This document shows positions 24,895 to 38,096 of a stretch of 64,000 bases of DNA, piece after piece. A program made the position numbers and the translations under genes. The stretch is from Chiridota heheva (lineage: Eukaryota; Echinodermata; Holothuroidea; Apodida; Chiridotidae), in NCBI GenBank assembly GCA_020152595.1, contig JAIGNY010000137.1:1-64000 (forward strand), given 5' to 3'. The notes below the pieces were generated by a model. The model searched no databases and was not told where the DNA came from. It worked only from the letters and a program-made list of their open reading frames with translations. The first letter of the stretch is position 1. The number at the start of each line of letters is the position of its first letter.

Positions 24895-24929
24895 GCAGGG
24901 AGCTGCCATTCTAAATGGCAACTCCCTGC
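24895..24929. repeat. Hairpin in unit 3 with one extra base pair
   Basis: GCAGGGAGCTGCCATT and AATGGCAACTCCCTGC: each arm carries one extra base (G left, C right) compared with units 1 and 2, so pairing is kept. Confidence 0.8.
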
Positions 24930-25593
24930 TCCGTGGACGTCTGATACAGTAAAAGCTGACTGGGACGTCTCTTCAGGCGCACCTAAAAATAAAGCTAGGG
25001 GTCTGGGCTGTCTAATGTACTGAGTAACCTTACAACAATACGCCTAATGTAATGTGTAGGGCCTAGTGGTAATACTAGCCTACCGTGACTTACAGTTACG
25101 TAACACTAACAGGTGTTGTGGAATTTCTTCCCTCTGAAATTAGGCTCTGTCTGATCTAGCCTATATCTGATATGTATATATACAGCCAAGAAGTACACGT
25201 ACCTTGACAAATAAAGCAAAACGCAGCTTGTCAGTCGTCACCCGAAATTACTCTTTTTTCTTTTTTTTTAAATTACTGTACTTAGCGTACATCTATTGAA
25301 CCTTAGAGCGGTCCCAAAACGTTAAAATTATATTAGCGTAACAGGGTGGAGCAAGGGCCGGAGCAAGGCTTGTCTAGACATAACGTCTTGATCCTAACTT
25401 TTCAAGGATCTACAAAATAAATCTCTGTTGTCTCAAATAGAATAATATTTCAGCTTTAAGAGGATTTAAATATTTTAACACAATGAAATTTTACATTTTA
25501 CATTTTAAAATAGTAATTTGAAAAAAACATTAAACAAACAATTTGATTAAAAGGCACGCAATTATCAAATCTATGGCGTTTGCTATCTTTCAC

Positions 25594-28500
25594 CTCATAT
25601 ACAGGGAGGAAAACCTCATATACAGGGAGGAAAACCTCATATACAGGGAGGAAAATCTCATATACAGGGAGGAAAACCTCATATACAGGGAGGAAAACCT
25701 CATATACAGGGAGGACAATCTCATATACAGGGAGGAAAATCTCATATACAGGGAGGAAAACCTCATATACAGGGAGGAAAATCTCATATACAGGGAGGAA
25801 AATCTCATATACAGGGAGGAAAATCTCATATACAGGAGGAAAATCTCATATACAGGAGGAAAATCTCATATACAGGGAGGAAAATCTCATATACAGGGAG
25901 GAAAATCTCATATACAGGAGGAAAATCTCATATACAGGGAGGAAAACCTCATATACAGGAGGAAAATCTCATATACAGGGAGGAAAATCTCATATACTGG
26001 GAGGAAAATCTCATATACAGGGAGGAAAATCTCATATACAGGGAGGAAAACCTCATATACAGGAAGGAAAATCTCATATACAGGAGGAAAATCTCATATA
26101 CAGGAGGAAAATCTCATATACAGGGAGGAAAACCTCATATACAGGAAGGAAAATCTCATATACAGGGAGGAAAACAGGAGGAAAATCTCATATACAGGAG
26201 GAAAATCTCATATACAGGAAGGAAAATCTCATATACAGGAAGGAGGAAAATCTCATATACAGGGAGGAAAATCTCATATACAGGAAGGAAAATCTCATAT
26301 ACAGGGAGGAAAATCTCATATACAGGAAGGAAAATCTCATATACAGGAGGAAAATCATATACAGGAGGAAAACCTCATATACAGGGAGGAAAATCATATA
26401 CAGGGAGGAAAATCTCATATACAGGGAGGAAAAAATCTCATATACAGGGAGGAAAATCTCATATACAGGAGGAAAAAATACAGGGAGGAAAATCTCATAT
26501 ACAGGGAGGAAAACCTCATATACAGGGAGGAAAATCTCATATACAGGGAGGAAAATCTCATATACAGGGAGAAAATCTCATATACAGGAGGAAATCTCAT
26601 ATACAGGGAGGAAAATCTCATATACAGGGAGGAAAATCTCATATACAGGGAGGAAAAAATCTCATATACAGGGATATACAGGGAGGAAAATCTCATATAC
26701 AGGGAGGAAAACCTCATATACAGGAAGGAAAATCTCATATACAGGGAGGAAAACCTCATATACAGGGAGGAAAATCTCATATACAGGAGGAAAACCTCAT
26801 ATACAGGAGGAAAACCTCATATACAGGAGGAAAATCTCATATACAGGGAGGAAAACCTCATATACAGGGAGGAAAAATACAGGGAGGAAAATCTCATATA
26901 CAGGAGGAAAACCTCATATACAGGGAGGAAAATCTCATATACAGGGAGGAAAATCTCATATACAGGAGGAAAATCTCATATACAGGAGGAAAATCTCATA
27001 TACAGGGAGGAAAATCTCATATACAGGGAGGAAAATCTCATATACAGGGAGGAAAATCTCATATACAGGGAGGAAAACCTCATATACAGGGAGGAAAACC
27101 TCATATACAGGGAGGAAAACCTCATACAGGAGGAAAATACAGGGAGGAAAATCTCATATACAGGGAGGAAAATCTCATATACAGGAGGAAAACCTCATAT
27201 ACAGGAGGAAAATCTCATATACAGGGAGGAAAACCTCATATACAGGGAGGAAAATCTCATATACAGGGAGGAAAATCTCATATACAGGGGAGGAAAATCT
27301 CATATACAGGAGGAAAATCTCATATACAGGGAGGAAAATCTCATATACAGGGAGGAAAATCTCATATACAGGGAGGAAAATCTCATATACAGGGAGGAAA
27401 ATCTCATATACAGGAGGAAAATCTCATATACAGGGAGGAAAACCTCATATACAGGGAGGAAAATCTCATATACAGGGAGGAAAACCTCATATACAGGAGG
27501 AGGAAAATCTCATATACAGGGAGGAAAATCTCATATACAGGGAGGAAAATCATATACAGGGAGGAAAATCATATACAGGAGGAAAATCTCATATACAGGG
27601 AGGAAAACCTCATATACAGGAGGAGGGAGGAAAATCTCATATACAGGGAGGAAAACCTCATATACAGGGGAGGAAAACCTCATATACAGGGAGGAAAAAA
27701 ACCTCATATACAGGGAGGAAAACCTCATATACAGGAGGAAAATCTCATATACAGGGAGAAAATCTCATATCATATACAGGGAGGAAAACCTCATATACAG
27801 GAGGAAAACCTCATATACAGGGAGGAAAATCTCATATACAGGAGGAAAATCTCATATACAGGGAGGAAAACCTCATATACAGGGAGGAAAATCTCATATA
27901 CAGGGAGGAAAATCTCATATACAGGGAGGAAAATCTCATATACAGGGAGGAAATCTCATATACAGGAGGAAAATCTCATATACAGGGAGGAAAACCTCAT
28001 ATACAGGGAGGAAAACCTCATATACAGGGAGGAAAATCTCATATACAGGGAGGAAAATCTCATATACAGGGAGGAAAATCTCATATACAGGGAGGAAAAT
28101 CTCATATACAGGGAGGAAAACCTCATATACAGGGAGGAAAACCTCATATACAGGAAGGAAAATCTCATATACAGGGGAAAATCTCATATACAGGAGGAAA
28201 AATATACAGGGAGGAAAATCTCATATACAGGGAGGAAAATCTCATATACAGGAGGAAAACCTCATATACAGGAGGAAAATCTCATATACAGGGAGGAAAA
28301 TCTCATATACAGGGAGGAAAAAAACCTCATATACAGGAAGGAGGAAAATCTCATATACAGGGAGGAAAATCTCATATACAGGAGAAAATCTCATATACAG
28401 GGAGGAAAACCTCATATACAGGAAAACCTCATATACAGGAGGAAAATCTCATATACAGGGAGGAAAATCATATACAGGGAGGAAAATCTCATATACAGGA

Positions 28501-28839
28501 GGAAAATCATATACAGGGAGGAAAACCTCATATACAGGGAAAACCTCATATACAGGAAAACCTCATATAGGGAGGGAGGAGGAAAATCTCATATACAGGA
28601 GGAAAACCTCATATACAGGAAGGACAATCTCATATACAGGGAGGAAAATCTCATATACAGGAAGGAAAATCTCATATACAGGGAGGAAAATCTCATATAC
28701 AGGGAGGAAAATCTCATATACAGGGAGGAAAATCTCATATACAGGGAGGAAAATCTCATATACAGGGAGGAAAATCTCATATACAGGGAGGAAAATCTCA
28801 TATACAGGGAGGAAAATCTCATATACAGGGAGGAAAATC
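25594..28839. repeat. 21-bp minisatellite array 3 (about 155 units)
   Basis: The longest and most irregular array. The stretches 26160-26900 and 27480-28600 contain many truncated or fused units. The ORFs of up to about 1120 codons across it are products of the period and shift frame at each 20-bp unit. Confidence 0.95.
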
Positions 28840-29464
28840 TCCCGTACGTTCGGTAATTACATCAGGGAGCACAGAACTAATTATTTGCCATTAAAACTTA
28901 CGATGAAATCTTATTGAATGAGTCAAGTTTCTTGTCTTTTTTTTTTTAGTACCAGAAACGGCAAGTTTCGCAAACTTTTAAGATGTTTTCTGAAAAGTAC
29001 CATCTCATATTTTTCGGATAATACTATGTTCAATACAAGTAACTTAAGTTATGAAATGGGTCAATGGTAAAATAGTTGGAACTTTTTATGAAAGAGGTCT
29101 TGTAAAGTTTGGATATACATAGTAAAAAACTATCCCCTGCGTTACTATTCCTAAGATTTGCAACTTCTTAGCTTCTTGTTCTACAAAACGAGGCCTCTCG
29201 AAAATATTTTAGTTTTTTTCCCGAGATTTCTAATTTTCGGCTGGCTGAGTAATACCTAATTAGTTCTGTGCAACCATAGGAGCTATTATAGGTTTTAATC
29301 ACCGAACAAAATACAAAAAACTTCGAGAAAAAAACTTTAAAATAAACAAATTAACATTCTTAAAGTTAAGCCAAAAGCCAAGGCACTTGTATTCAGCACA
29401 CACCCACATCTAAAACAGATCAACATTCTTGAAATTTTGCTATTGAAGTTGAAGTTGTGAAATC

Positions 29465-29590
29465 AAAGCTTTCTTATGACATTGTAATATAATATTATAT
29501 TGATTTTAAACTTACCATCCATAGAGGTCTGATGAAGTTCTGTGGGAAAAAAGCTGACCTAGACATCTCTTCAGGCGCACCTAAAAAAAA
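29465..29590. repeat. Diverged partial fourth unit
   Basis: Begins AAAGCTTTCTTATGACATTG and ends in the shared CATCTCTTCAGGCGCACCTAAA block, a diverged version of the unit start. The hairpin and about 40 bp around it are absent. 29591-30090 shows nothing further. Confidence 0.75.
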
Positions 29591-30097
29591 TTAACACGAT
29601 GATACTCAACGCCGTCAAAGTTAATGAGCTGTTCAATCAAGAATTATGTTAAAGAGGACTACATGAAAAATTAGAAAATTAACTTACTTGTATTTACAAG
29701 GCATATTCAAATCCAACCATTCCCGAACAGAGACAATTTTCAACTGCCAGATTCTGATTAAATTCAGACAGTTTTACCAGACAGCCTTGAATTATTCCAT
29801 CCAATAAGATTCTCGCGTTTATAGCCCAGGGTAGCGTATGCATAGAATGATTACAAGATTTGATATCGAGACACTTGAGAATCAAAGGACACCACGGCAT
29901 TTGTATATTTTAAAGGAATATGGATATAAAGAGCGATGGCGTCGCCAGAGATTTCTTGTGAGGGGGGGGGTGGCACAACACTTCAAAGGAAGAAATGGGG
30001 GCACTATAAAAGTGCCGCCTTTCGTCGGCGGCATTGCGCACGCAGAGCGTACGCTTATCGGCGTGGGGTCATAGGGTCCACTTAAGGGCCCCTGGTA

Positions 30098-30480
30098 GGG
30101 GTCCAGGGTACCAGGGGCCGAAGTTACTGGAAGCTCTGCAGATTTCTTATTTTCTATGCCCCAAAGTGGCTTAAAATCAAATACTGAAATTGCACAAACA
30201 AATTGAAAAAGGAAGAAAAATGTATATTCAAACGTTAAATCAAGTAAGAAAAACACTTTGATTACCATGTCTAATCAGGCAGTAAAGCAATTTCCTTTGA
30301 AATTTATATCATTCGAGCCAAAAATAAAAATAATAATAATTTAAAAAACTGGGGTCCAGGGGCGAGCAAAGCCCCGGAAGCTCTGCATATTTTTTGTTTT
30401 TGATGCCACAAAATGGATTCAAATCAAAAGAGAAATTTAACACTTAAATTGATGAAAAGATGAAGAAAATTTAGATTATA
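30098..30480. repeat. Two diverged copies of a dispersed repeat
   Basis: GGTCCAGGG...CCGGAAGCTCTGCA, followed by TTCTATGCC(A/C)CAAA and AATCAAA, occurs at about 30098-30245 and 30350-30480. The low-GC spacer between them is unremarkable. A G-run at 30538-30547 follows. The repeat type is common in marine invertebrate DNA; the family is not named here. Confidence 0.6.
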
Positions 30481-30489
30481 TCAACTTAG

Positions 30490-33019
30490 ATAAGCATTTG
30501 CAGACCCGTAGCGAGGATTTATAATAAGGGCGAGGTTGGGGGGGGGGAAGGGGACTTTGTTTTTCGTATAAGGACAACAAATTTTTAAATTACGGGCTTC
30601 TTATAATTTTAGATTTTAAAAAGGCACTTTCGCAATAAAAAGGGGTTCAGGAATATGGAAGGTTATTCATTTTTTGATGAAAAACGTGATGAGTAAAAAG
30701 TCGGATATACTGACAACAAAATTGGGATTTTGAAGGAAAAAAGTATATTTTGAGGAAAGTGTCGGATATATTGAGCACTGATAATCAAAAATTCCAAATT
30801 TAGGAAAACGGTTTTCGCAATACTGGTAATCCTTTTTTCAGGATCGCCATAGTACAACCAAACTAAGACCGATTGCTTTTGTCAGGATGATTAGCAAAAC
30901 AAACGTATACGGAGTTTCTACCTTTCAAATTGTAACAGAATCTGCACAAATGCTTCAAATGATGTAACGTTTCTGGCCGGGGATTTCCTCTTCCCTCCCT
31001 TCTTCTAGCCACGTCCTTCCTCCTCTAATTGTGTCTCCCCCCCCCCCCCCCGTATACACCTGTAGCTATGTCATTGGCTGTTTAGATATTTCACATACAC
31101 GCTTACTTTTAAATACGAAAATAAAGAATGATGTATGTGTGTCCTAATCTCCTATCCACTTAGGCACAATCAGTACGAAATCAAAGCGGTATTTTACAAT
31201 AGTACATAAGAAACGAACAAAGACAATATAGATGTCTATAGAGACCCTTTTGAGATACATTCTTGATCATGGCAAATCAACTGATTAATCAAAAGATTGG
31301 ATGTAAGAAGAAAGTATTGATTTTTAAAGCCGGAATGATGGACAACATAGGCTTTGATTACAATACAATCATTTAAGAAAGAGACAAGTTCTAAGAGTCA
31401 AGGTTCTGATAGGAAGATCATCAAAAAACCTGCAGCAAAGTAAAGTCGCTGGTGTTTTCTCAGGCAAATATCTTTTGAAGAGTTTACCTCTTGAACTAGT
31501 TGCAACCGTGAGTTCACAAAGCATATACTACGAAAAATATTTGTTTTTAGTTGTATTAAATTCCATCAATTCCATAACATATTACAACAATTATCATGAA
31601 TAAGTTTATAATTAAAATTAAAGATTTAGTTAACCATGCGCCGCCAAATGGCCATCAAGACGTTCAAGCTATCTTGGAAAAAAAGTTTAACATCTTTGAA
31701 GGAGAAATTGCGTAAGGATCACCTGCTTCCTGGAGAGAGTGCACGGTATGTTTAAAGCTTCGAAGCTTCGTCTGATATCTGCTTCGTCTAATCGGTTTCA
31801 TTATTATCATAATTATTAGTATCATTATCATCATCATCATAGTCATTATCATCATCAAACAATTATCATCAAATAATCATCATCAAATAATCATCATATC
31901 GACGAAAACAGGGGACTCTGGACCCTCCCCCACCCACACCCTCCTTCTGGAAAATTGTTTCGTCCTTGTGAATATAGTGGCTGGCATCATGATGTAAACA
32001 AACAGAAGAGCCTTAAAAATCTGTTAACATTATAAGATAACGACAAACAAGACCAAATCTGTCCTTGATACCCTGGGATAGTTCTTAAAAGCGTTAGGAT
32101 ATCAAATGGCGTGAGAATTAGGTTTTTTCATTGTTTTTATTGATAAAAAGTCAAAGATTACGTAACATGCTCTTTATCAAAACGGTCGAGACTCTCATAA
32201 GTCATTCGTCACCTCTTGAAAATATCACTTTCAATGTATAAACTAACGTTTTAAAGTAGATAATGAACGTCCTGTCATCATGGAGGTCTAAACAAGGAGC
32301 TTGTATAGACGCTCCTTGGTCTAAAGTGGTACCTCCATGCTGTCATTCTTATGGATTCATATAATCAATAAAGCCAATCGTGCAAAGTATTAAGATTTCA
32401 AATACTGTATATCTGTTATGATTTATGGATGGGTGGCGCCATATTTAAACGAGCGCATTAGCTCAATAACGTAACTAACGGAGTACTAGGGAGAGGGGAG
32501 GGGGTTGTGATCCTCAAAGTTTTGTCGAGAAAATGAATCCCTTGTCGGAAAAAGATATGTTCCGCAGATAAGATGAAATAATAAAATATTTAACAGTGTT
32601 TTAAAGATTTAATTTTCAGCAAAGGATTAGTTTAGTGGTCAAGAAAGTATATCTTATATGAAAAAGACTACAAAACGAACAAAATAGTGAAAAAGCATTG
32701 AAAAATCTTATCGAAGAGCTTCCATCTTATTCTGTTAAGAAGATTTCTAAGTTTAAAGTTTGGGATTATTAATGTAGGCACCACTGAACTCAGGGTTACG
32801 GTTTGACAATTGGTCAGTTCATAAAATGATTGAAGTCGTTTAGAAACCATCAAATTTTCTGTTACCGACCGTCCCATGGCGCAGCTGAGGAAGGGGAGGG
32901 GGGGTTATCAACCCTCACAGCCGAGAATTTACTCAACTTTCAAAATTTGGGTAAAAGAAATTCAGTATATTGGATTGTTTTGGCAATTCTGATTAGTCAA
33001 ATTGGGCCACATTTCCCTA
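30490..33019. other. Gene-poor AT-rich stretch
   Basis: No coding region is supported. It holds a poly-C run near 31036-31050, a degenerate (ATC)n tract at about 31795-31900, and the hairpin at 32279-32339. Confidence 0.6.
32279..32339 (+). other. Imperfect hairpin of 61 nt
   Basis: CATGGAGGT (32279-32287) pairs with ACCTCCATG (32331-32339). Further in, CAAGGAGC pairs with GCTCCTTG, with an asymmetric internal loop and a loop of about 10 nt. The size suits a small-RNA precursor, but the internal loop is large and no expression evidence exists, so this is only a candidate structure. Confidence 0.3.
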
Positions 33020-33640
33020 AAGTATAGAAAATTTCCCCAAAAATTGAAGAAAATTGAAGAAACGAAGAAGACTTTTCGAAAACTGAAGAAAATTTCCGAA
33101 ATAAATGAAGTTGCACGAAATTTGAAGCAATTTACAAAAATGATGAAAATGTAAGAAATTACACCAAACTTTAAAGCAAATTGTATGAAAATGAAGGAAA
33201 CATTAAGGAATTTCCGCAAAATTGAAAAGAACATCGCAAATGAAATGTTTCCAAGAATTAAAACAAATTTCACGACGATGACGGAAATTTTACGAAATTC
33301 GAGGTAAATTTTACAAAAATGAAGAAAATTTTATGAAAATTGAAGGAATTGTTTTGAAAATTGCAGACAACTTTTAAAAATTAAAGCAAATTTCCCTAAA
33401 TTAAAGAAAATTCCACAAAAATTTTAACTTTTAGAAAATGAAGGAATTTGACAAAATGGAAGAAAAATGTATGAAAATGAAGAAATTATACAAAAATTAA
33501 ACAGAAATTTCCCAAAGATTGAAGACAAATTAAAAAAAAAAATTACAAAAAAATGGAAATTTTCCAAAATCTAGTAAATTTTACAAAAAGTAAAGTAATT
33601 TTACGAAAATTTAAGAAAATATTTCGGAAATGAAAGAATT
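33020..33640. repeat. Degenerate A-rich tandem repeat
   Basis: Repeated loose units of about 20 bp, such as GAAATTTTACGAAAATGAAG, with much variation. No ORF. A related T-rich stretch on the other strand lies at about 34980-35520 (CGGGAAATTTCCTAAACTTT). Confidence 0.5.
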
Positions 33641-34212
33641 CCGGAAAAAAAGATCCCAATCATGGTGTCTGACACTTTCATTTATTATATTTTTCTGGGG
33701 CAGAAAACTCATTAGTGGGGGAAATTTCCGCCCCCTTTCCCCCTCCCCCATATATACATACGGGGTATTTATTCAGGTGTACGTGGTGCAGTGGCGGCGC
33801 CGGGATTTTGGTAATGGGGGAAAGAGAAGGGCAATTTTGCCTTATGGTACGAAAGCCTCTAAATTGGACATTTTCTTTAGGGAACTTTTCTTCGATTATT
33901 TTTTTAATTTATGGAAAAATTCCTTCAATTTCAGTAAGGGTTGCAAATTCTACCAAATTATCTGCTTCGAGATGCCTTCCATTTGTGCACCAAATATGTA
34001 ACACCCCAAATGTGGACAGAATGTGCCTAATTGGCAATATCACATAAAATTGTGGCATGTTGATAATAAATTGTCATAGATAGTAGCAGACAATGGGTGA
34101 AATAGGCCAGAACCATGGCAATTAAGCAGGATCGCAGATCACCGGAAGTGGAGAGGGGGGAGGGGGACGATCGCACCCACTGGGGAGAAAGTATCGTTTC
34201 ACCCTCCCAAAA

Positions 34213-34466
<254 letters not shown>

Positions 34467-36099
34467 GAACTTAAAATGCATTTTTGTAAAACCTTTTGTT
34501 TATATTGTTTCTTCAAAATGGCCCAAATTTGGGGAAAATTAAAAAATTTGGTTAAAAGTCAACGAAAGTTTGCTTAGAATAATAAAAATACGGTTCAAAA
34601 TCCTAATCCTTAAATCAAATTGGGGCACCTTGCCACATGTTACGGTTGTCATAGTAACATGTTTTCAAGCTATCATATTTCAAAAGTTTTGAAAGTTTTA
34701 AATAGCTATATTCTGGAGAGAAAAAAAAGGGCGGAGCGTACAACCCCGGGACCCCACCCTCTGGATTCGCCTGTAGACATTTAATTGTATTTGAATTGTT
34801 ATCTTAAATTTCATTAGAATCTTGACCATACATTTTTAAAAGCAAAAAGTAAGAAACAAAAATAAAACAAAAAAGAATTACTTGGAACTGCAAATATTAA
34901 TATGTATGTGAAAGTCATGTTACCTAAAATTCAGGCACTTCGAAAAAATCGGGCAAATTTTGCTAGCACACCCCCGAGGGGTCCTTCATTTTTAGGGCCA
35001 TTTTGTTCAGATTCCTTCAAGCTCGGGATATTTCGTTCATTTTCGGACTCTTGTCATAGTATTTCGGTGCATAATTGTTTGAATTTAGGGGACATTTTGA
35101 TCCGTTCCTTTATGTGCAATTTTATTTTATTTTTTATTCAAGCAGTCCTCAAAATTTTGAAAATTTTCGGGAAACTGCTCATTATTGGGCCATTTCCCCA
35201 ATTTTCGGGAAATTTCCTAAACTTTCAGGCGGTTTTGAATTTTGAAGAAACTTTTGACAAATTTTAACTAACTATACCAAATTTTTTTCCATTTTTCCTT
35301 CATTCACCGACAATTTTCGGGAAATTTGGTTAATGTTTTGGCTATTTTTTTCTATTTTTGGCATTTCCTTTATTTTTAGAAGAAAAAAAAATGGATTTAG
35401 AGGTAATATTTCACAAATTCATTTTTAGTAATTTTTGGAAAATTTCGTTCATTTGTAAGGCACTTCTTTTAATTTTGACCAATATTTTGTCAAATTTCGG
35501 GAAACTTGCATAATTAGCATATTTGTTGCTAAAGCCCCTCTCCCACCTTCCCCCTTTCACCGTCTCCGCGGTCTGTACAGTTGTAAGTAATTGGCGATTT
35601 AGATTTTTGTTTTACGATAATGGACGTCTCTCTCACCACCACCCATTTTTTGTTAAAGCCCCTCCCTCCGTCTCCGTGGTCACTCTTCTATGCACAGTTA
35701 AGTTCTTTTTTAAGAAAAGGGGACTTTTTTCACACAAATCAATTTTATTACATTTTGAATTGCTCGTTAATGATCACCCTCCTTCCCCACTTCGTTATCA
35801 TACCTGTAAAATAACATGCATTATTAAATGCCGGCAATATCAACTGATAATTGACGTAAAAGACGGTTACATACATGGTGTAAAAAGGTAAACAAACAAT
35901 ACAATACTGAAAGGATTCATTTAGTATGCATTGCCTTTGTGTTACCACTGGCAAAATACATAAGCTCTCCCACCAACGTCAAGGTAGAATCCAAGGGAGA
36001 GATGTTAATAGCTGTAAATGATATTAGGGTGAAATCAGTGGGTTTTTTCTCTCTCGAAGGTATACAAAACCATAACAGATCGAATATGAAGCTTTCCAC

Positions 36100-37880
36100 C
36101 TCGTTACCGGGAATTTTACGGAAAATTCTAGTAGTTCTAGGAAAAAGTTAGAACTTTTGAGGAAAAACTTTAAGAAATATTTTGAAAAAAATAAATCGGA
36201 AATTTAAGTTTAGTTCCGGACTCTTTACCTTACCCGGAATTGTACAAAAAGTCAAGTGTTTTGACGAAAAATTTCAGAACTTTTGAGGAAAATTTTGAAA
36301 TATTTTGTTAAGTTGTTGTTGTTTGTTATGTTTAACGGCATCGCGACAATCTATGAATGAAAAAAAAAAAAAAGTTAGGGAAAATAGAGATCATTTCGAG
36401 GAAGTCAAATGTTTTTAGGAAATACTTTGCATATCTTCAGACAAATTTAAGGAAAATGTCTGGTATTTCTAAGTCAAATTTTGGGAATTTTAAGAAAAAA
36501 TTTAAGTCTTTTAAAAACAAACTTTTAGAAATATCTTCTTTTTTTATAATAAAAAAAGTGGGAAATATGGAGAGCATTTCCAGGAAGCCCGGAGAAATAA
36601 AATGTTGGGAAGAAATACTTTGGATATTTGAAGAACAATTTTAGGAAAATGTCTGATATTTTTGAAGTCAAATTTTGGGAATTTTGAGGTAAAAGTTAGA
36701 AAGTATAAAAATCGCTTCCGGGATTTTTTACGGAGAAGTCAATTGCATTGAAAAAAATTACTTTGTGCATATTTGTTTTTTAAATGAGGAAATTAGTTGA
36801 TATTTAAGAAAGAAAAAAACCCGGGAATTTTGAGGAAAAATTTACATCTTAGAAAAAATTGAGAAATATTTTGAGGAAAAAAAACTGTCGGAAATGTAGA
36901 GTTCATTTTCATGAATTTTACTGGAAAGTAAAATAGTTGCGAAAGAATTTGCATATCATACCAAAAATTACAAAGAAAATATTTTAAATTACAATTTTTG
37001 GGAATTTTGAAGAGAAAGATAGATCAGGCAATCTTTGGACATTTTAAGAAGAATGTCTGATATTTTGAAACTAAAATAAAGTTAGGAAAGATAGAAATCA
37101 TTTATGGTAATTTAACGAAGAAGTCAAATGTTTTAAAGAAATACTTTGCATAGTTTAAGAATTTTGTGGAAAAACTTCAAGAAATTGAACTTTATTGCAA
37201 AGTAAAATGTTTGGAGGAAAAATTTTGCATATTTTACTAATTCATTTGAGAAAAATGTCTTAAATTTTAAAAACAAATTTCGGGAATTTTGAAAATATAT
37301 AGACAATAGAGACCATGCCAAATGTTTGGACAGTTGGAGGAAATCTTTGGGCATTTAAAGAAGAATGTCAGTTAATTTGAAATCAAATAAAAGTTAGGAA
37401 ATATAAAAAACATTTCCGGGAATATTACAGAGGTCAAATGCTCTAGGAATACTTTGCATATTTTCAAAAAAATTGAGGAAAATTTCGGTATAAAAATCGG
37501 TAATTTTGAGGAAAAACTTTGAAAAATATTTTGAAGAAATCTAGAACTTATTTCCATGAGCTTTACTGGAAAGTAAAATGCTTAGAGGAAAGAATTTGCA
37601 TATTCTAAGAAAAATTTGGAAGAAAATACCTGACATTTAAAAAAACCAATTTTGGAAATTTTGAGGAAAAATTTAGATCTTTTGAGGAAAAACTTTGAGA
37701 AATATTTTAAAGAAAACAAGGCAAAAATATAGAAATGATTTTCATGAATTTTACGCAAAAATAAAGTTTGGAGGAAATACTTTGCATTTCTTTAGACAAA
37801 TTTTAGGAAAATAATTGATATGTTGAGGACAATTTTTGGGAATTTGGAGGTAATAGTCAGATATTTTGGAATGTTTATTG
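36100..37880. repeat. Degenerate array of about 170-bp A-rich units
   Basis: The landmark ACTTTGCATAT-like block followed by a GGAAAATGTCTGATATTT-like block recurs near 36423, 36619, 36757, 36943, 37137, 37222, 37448, 37590 and 37777. Spacing is mostly 140-225 bp. Between the landmarks lie TTTCCGGGAATTTTA and GAGGAAAAATTTAG blocks. No coding function is seen. Confidence 0.6.
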
Positions 37881-38096
37881 TTTGCCAAATTTAAAACAAT
37901 TTTAATGCCTTGTCCCGCCCCGCCTCCCCCTCACCCCCTCTTTCTTTCCTGCCACTGCATGAAATGAATGACAAACATCAATTTCCAGCAATAATCGGCA
38001 CGATATATAGCTCGAAGCTCGCATCGTCAAACGTAGTTGGCAGATATTGACATTGGTGGTAAAGAATGAATGAAGGTGATAATAATTATACTCACA

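Larger units (their letters stand above)
24838..29464. repeat. Higher-order tandem unit 3 (4.6 kb)
   Basis: The left flank matches units 1 and 2 closely. The right flank (28840-29464) is clearly diverged, roughly 80% like the others by eye, and so marks the old edge of the array. Confidence 0.88.

Noticed and set aside
19109-28839. CRISPR-like array
   Set aside because: Units are contiguous with no unique spacers, and the context is animal-type DNA.
19058-28917. Very long ORFs (up to about 1120 codons) with heptad repeats
   Set aside because: They follow from a 21-bp period that is stop-free in five frames and start in unrelated flank sequence. No independent coding signal was seen.
29694-30268. 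ORFs around the GGTCCAGGG repeat
   Set aside because: They overlap a dispersed repeat with G- and C-runs, and no domain is visible.
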